This document shows, one piece after another, positions 13,155 to 16,625 of a stretch of 16,625 nt of DNA (position 1 is its first letter; the number at the start of each line of letters is the position of its first letter). Source of the DNA: an uncultured Subdoligranulum sp. (lineage in GTDB: Bacteria; Bacillota_A; Clostridia; Oscillospirales; Ruminococcaceae). The DNA is taken from assembly GCF_937890665.1 (NCBI RefSeq), contig NZ_CALADU010000102.1, forward strand, positions 1 to 16,625, given 5' to 3'. The notes below the pieces were generated by a model that saw nothing but the letters and a program-made list of their open reading frames with translations, was not told the origin of the DNA and made no database searches. The translations under genes were made by a program, and so were the position numbers.

Positions 13155-15190
13155 GCGAAGCGACCGAGCGTTACGCCGCAGCCCTGTTTGGGGCTGTGCA
13201 GGGCGACGCAGGGGCCGTGCGCGCTGCCGCCGAAGCCCTGATGGCGGATACGAAGCACTGGAACGTGCTGGTGAGCCCCGCCGCCACTGAACCCGAAAAG
13301 AAAGAGCTGCTGGCCGGTGCGCCCCAGTTGGATGGACAGGATGCCCTGAAAGCCTTCCTGCAGCTTCTGTTGGAAGAGGGCCATCTGGAGGCCCTGCCCG
13401 AGATTCTGCCCGAGTTTTCCCGTCTGGCGCTGGCCGCACAGGGGGGCGTGAACTGCGTCGTGACCTGTGCCCGGCAGCCGGATGAAGCCACGCAGGAGGC
13501 CGTGCGCAAGGCGGTCTGTAAGCTGCGGGGCGTCCAGAACGCGGTGCTGCAGATCAAGATCGACCCCAGCCTGCTGGGCGGCTTTGTGCTGGACGTGGAC
13601 GGCGTGACCTATGACCGCAGCGTCAAGGGCCGTTTGGACCGTCTGGCCCGGGGCATGAAGGATGCCCCCGCCGAGGAATCGGTGGACCAGTTGGCCGCCC
13701 AGATGAAGGAAGCCTTGTCCGGCAGCGCCGGCGATCCCATGGCCACCGAGACCGGCCGCGTGCTGGAGATCGGCGACGGCATCGCCAACGTCAGCGGCCT
13801 GCGCCACGCCGTCTACGGCGAGCGCGTTGAGTTCGAGAACGGCACCGCCGGTCTGATTCTGGACCTGCGCCGCAAGCGCACCGGCGTGGTGCTGATGGGC
13901 TCTGCCGAGGGTCTGACCGAGGGCAGCTTGGTGCGCCGCACCGGCCGTCCCGCCGATGTGCCGGTGGGTGAAGCGCTGATCGGCCGCACGGTGGATGCGC
14001 TGGGCCGTCCCATCGACGGTCTGGGTCCCATCGACTGCACCGAGACCCGCCCCATCGAACATGAGGCCCCCGGCGTGGTCAGCCGTGAACCCGTTACCCA
14101 GCCCATGCAGACCGGCATTCTGGCCATCGACGCTATGGTGCCCATCGGCCGCGGCCAGCGCGAATTGATCATCGGTGACCGCCAGACCGGTAAAACTTCC
14201 ATCGCCGTGGATGCCATCCTGAACCAGAAGGGGCAGGATATGATCTGCATCTACGTGGCCATCGGCCAGAAGGCATCCACCGTCGCCCGCCTGCGGGAGA
14301 CCCTGAAAAAGCACGGCGCCATGGCATACAGCATCATCGTGTCTGCCCCCGCGGGCGAAGGCGCGCCGATGCAGTACATCGCCCCCTATGCGGGCGCGGC
14401 CATGGGTGAATACTTCATGTCCAAGGGCAAGGATGTGCTCATCGTCTACGATGACCTGTCCAAGCACGCAGTGGCCTACCGGACCCTGTCCCTGCTGCTG
14501 CGCCGCTCCCCCGGCCGTGAAGCCTATCCCGGCGACGTATTCTATCTGCATTCCCGCCTGTTGGAGCGTGCCTGCCGCCTGACCAAGGAATACGGCGGCG
14601 GCTCCATGACAGCGCTGCCCATCGTAGAAACGCAGGCCGGCGACGTTTCGGCCTACATCCCCACCAACGTTATTTCCATCACCGACGGTCAGATCTATCT
14701 GGAAAGCGGACTCTTCTTCTCGGGCCAGCGTCCGGCTGTCAACGTGGGTCTGTCGGTGTCCCGTGTTGGCGGCGCTGCCCAGACCCGGGCCATCAAAAAG
14801 ACCGCCGGTACGCTGCGTATCGATCTGGCCCGCTACCGCGAGTTGGAAGTCTTTACCCAGTTCAGCTCCGATCTGGACCCCGAGACCCGGCAGGCGCTGG
14901 ATCACGGTAAGCGGATGATGACGCTGCTGCGTCAGCCGCTCTGCGCGCCCATGTCGGTAAGCCGTCAGGCCATCATCCTGTACATCGCCACGGCGGGCCT
15001 TCTGTCCGACGTGCCGCTGGACAAAGTTTCCGGCTTTGCACAGGACTTTGTGGACCTGCTGGAGCGGGAACAGTCCGCCCTTGTGCAGGAAATCGATGAA
15101 ACGGGGGCGCTGTCCGGCGCCGCCACCGAGCAGATCCGCACCACGCTGCAAAGCTACAAAGAGCAGGTGAGCGCCACATGGAAAGCATAA
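13151..15190 (+). CDS. atpHA: Fused F1 ATP synthase delta-alpha subunit
   Basis: One uninterrupted frame of 679 residues. Residues 1-169 are a whole delta subunit: N-terminal helical domain from '[13 protein letters not shown]', then '[12 protein letters not shown]' and the typical end '[26 protein letters not shown]'. Residues from about 172 on are a whole alpha subunit: a short N-terminal helix ([15 protein letters not shown]), '[18 protein letters not shown]', the P-loop GDRQTGKT at 342-349, '[12 protein letters not shown]', and the arginine finger Arg538 in '[10 protein letters not shown]'. The alpha part (about 505 residues) is full length for the family, so nothing is lost at the junction. 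Delta and alpha are usually separate neighbouring genes. Alpha is present three times per F1 and delta once, so the fusion raises a stoichiometry question. The start overlaps atpF by four bases; the end overlaps atpG by 13. All key residues are intact. Confidence 0.93.
   Translation: MSEATERYAAALFGAVQGDAGAVRAAAEALMADTKHWNVLVSPAATEPEKKELLAGAPQLDGQDALKAFLQLLLEEGHLEALPEILPEFSRLALAAQGGVNCVVTCARQPDEATQEAVRKAVCKLRGVQNAVLQIKIDPSLLGGFVLDVDGVTYDRSVKGRLDRLARGMKDAPAEESVDQLAAQMKEALSGSAGDPMATETGRVLEIGDGIANVSGLRHAVYGERVEFENGTAGLILDLRRKRTGVVLMGSAEGLTEGSLVRRTGRPADVPVGEALIGRTVDALGRPIDGLGPIDCTETRPIEHEAPGVVSREPVTQPMQTGILAIDAMVPIGRGQRELIIGDRQTGKTSIAVDAILNQKGQDMICIYVAIGQKASTVARLRETLKKHGAMAYSIIVSAPAGEGAPMQYIAPYAGAAMGEYFMSKGKDVLIVYDDLSKHAVAYRTLSLLLRRSPGREAYPGDVFYLHSRLLERACRLTKEYGGGSMTALPIVETQAGDVSAYIPTNVISITDGQIYLESGLFFSGQRPAVNVGLSVSRVGGAAQTRAIKKTAGTLRIDLARYRELEVFTQFSSDLDPETRQALDHGKRMMTLLRQPLCAPMSVSRQAIILYIATAGLLSDVPLDKVSGFAQDFVDLLEREQSALVQEIDETGALSGAATEQIRTTLQSYKEQVSATWKA
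13673..13684 (+). promoter_or_regulatory. Possible internal translation start for free alpha subunit
   Basis: Inside the delta-alpha junction, GAGG (13673-13676) lies five bases before an in-frame GTG (13682-13684, Val178 of the fusion). Initiation there would give a 502-residue protein starting [12 protein letters not shown], the usual alpha length. The other in-frame start candidates nearby (ATG at 13655, 13703, 13739) have no ribosome site at a normal distance. The GAGG is short and may be chance. Confidence 0.25.
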
Positions 15191-16101
15191 AGGAGATCCG
15201 CACCCACATCGACAGTGTGCAGCAGACCCTGAAGATCACCAACGCTATGTACCTGATCTCCTCCTCCAAACTGCGCAAGGCTCGCCGTCAGCTCAACGAC
15301 GTGCAGCCTTACTTCGAGAAGGTCACCCGGACGATCTCGGACATTCTGCACCGCACCGAGGGCGTGGAGCATATCTACTTCGACACCCGGCCCGGCCGAC
15401 CCCACAAAGTGGGGTATATCGTCATCACCGGCGATAAGGGTCTGGCAGGTGCTTACAACCACAACGTGCTGCGGCTGGTGGACGAACGCCTTCAGCACGA
15501 GAGCGACCCCACGCTGTTTTTGATCGGGCAGGCAGGCCGTAACTACTTCCATCATCGGGGCGTGCCGGTGGACGGCGAGTTCATGTACACCGCACAGGAC
15601 CCCACGGTTTACCGTGCCCGGGAGATTGGCGAGACCTTCATCGAGCTGTTCCGCAAAGGACATCTGGATGAGGTCTACGTGGTCTACACCGAGATGGTCA
15701 GCCCCATGGCGATGGAACCCAAGATCATCAAGCTGCTGCCGCTGGACCGGGAGGCCTTCCCTTGGACGCCCCGCCGCAGCGCCGACGGCAGTGAGCGCCA
15801 CGTAGTGACCTACGTGCCGTCCCCCAACCACGTGCTCAACCACATCGTGCCGTCCTATCTGAAAGGGCTTCTCTTCGGCGCGCTGGTGGAATCCTTCTGC
15901 TCCGAGCAGAACGCCCGTATGACTGCCATGGACACCGCCACCGACAATGCCCGGACCCTGCTGAAAGAACTGTCGCTGCAGTACAACCGGGCGCGGCAGT
16001 CCGCCATCACGCAGGAGATCACCGAGATCGTGGGCGGCGCCCAGAATACCGGCGACGATTGGGACGATGACTGGGACGACGAAGAAGAAGCTGACCTGTA
16101 A
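15178..16101 (+). CDS. atpG: F1 ATP synthase subunit gamma with acidic C-terminal tail
   Basis: 307 residues; the usual length is about 285-290. The N-terminal coiled-coil helix is canonical ('[21 protein letters not shown]', '[12 protein letters not shown]'), as are '[15 protein letters not shown]' in the middle and the C-terminal helix '[29 protein letters not shown]'. After this normal end an extra tail of about 19 residues (289-307) is almost all Asp, Glu and Trp ([15 protein letters not shown] at its end). Gamma is the rotating shaft; its C-terminal end sits in the top opening of the alpha3-beta3 head. The ATG at 15178 is seven bases past AGGTGA (15165-15170), and overlaps the end of the fused delta-alpha gene by 13 bases in another frame, indicating translational coupling. 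Confidence 0.94.
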   Translation: MESIKEIRTHIDSVQQTLKITNAMYLISSSKLRKARRQLNDVQPYFEKVTRTISDILHRTEGVEHIYFDTRPGRPHKVGYIVITGDKGLAGAYNHNVLRLVDERLQHESDPTLFLIGQAGRNYFHHRGVPVDGEFMYTAQDPTVYRAREIGETFIELFRKGHLDEVYVVYTEMVSPMAMEPKIIKLLPLDREAFPWTPRRSADGSERHVVTYVPSPNHVLNHIVPSYLKGLLFGALVESFCSEQNARMTAMDTATDNARTLLKELSLQYNRARQSAITQEITEIVGGAQNTGDDWDDDWDDEEEADL

Positions 16102-16146
16102 CTTCCGGCATTGGACCGGACAACGATAGAGAAAGGAAAGACTGCT

Positions 16147-16625
<479 letters not shown>

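Noticed and set aside
13655..13741. Sequencing or assembly error as the cause of the delta-alpha fusion
   Set aside because: Both sides and the junction are in the same frame, coding quality is unbroken, and the alpha N-terminal helix is recognisable in place. A lost stop by point error cannot be fully excluded without reads.
12929..15151. 740-residue minus-strand open frame opposite the delta-alpha gene
   Set aside because: Same kind of shadow; the plus strand encodes unmistakable ATP synthase subunits with correct ribosome sites.

Overview
The window looks like chromosome from a G+C-rich Gram-positive anaerobe, most likely a gut Clostridia of the Oscillospiraceae/Ruminococcaceae type (Faecalibacterium/Gemmiger/Subdoligranulum-like). 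That placement is inference from base composition, strong AAGGAGG ribosome sites, a LAAC-box lipoprotein and the gene families; no rRNA or other marker gene is present. No tRNA, rRNA, CRISPR array, insertion sequence or phage gene was seen. Gene packing is dense: every gap between genes is under about 220 bp and most hold a readable terminator and/or promoter.

Layout. (1) 1-3550: the 3' part of an ABC-type solute-binding protein with a C-terminal membrane anchor; a secreted lipoprotein with two OB-like halves, with its own promoter and terminator; then a two-gene unit of a COG1237-type metallo-beta-lactamase-fold hydrolase and a YjbR-family protein. (2) 3590-7036: a TetR-type regulator, a phytoene-desaturase/retinol-saturase-like FAD oxidoreductase and an FAD/NAD(P)/[2Fe-2S] reductase in one tight unit, with a palindromic operator candidate in the leader. 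Together they look like a regulated redox module acting on an unknown, probably hydrophobic, substrate. (3) 7050-8573: an ion-transporter-superfamily permease behind a consensus promoter, and a 59-residue unknown ORF. (4) 8547-11538, minus strand: a CitA/CitB-type (DcuS/DcuR-type) sensor kinase and response regulator, then a GtrA-family membrane protein whose promoter -35 box lies in the regulator's terminator.

(5) 11618-end: the F1Fo ATP synthase operon, atpB-atpE-atpF-[atpH-atpA]-atpG-atpD (cut by the window edge). This holds the most unusual feature: delta (atpH) and alpha (atpA) are one uninterrupted 679-residue reading frame. F1 normally has three alpha but one delta, so a pure fusion product would raise a stoichiometry problem. 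The junction contains an in-frame GTG with a short GAGG in front of it that could give a normal-length free alpha of 502 residues. The next gene, gamma, carries an Asp/Glu/Trp-rich C-terminal tail. In known structures the gamma C-terminus, the delta subunit and the alpha N-termini are all at the same end of F1, so these two oddities may be linked. The c subunit keeps the proton-carrying Glu but lacks the usual Na+-ligand side chains, pointing to a H+-coupled enzyme.
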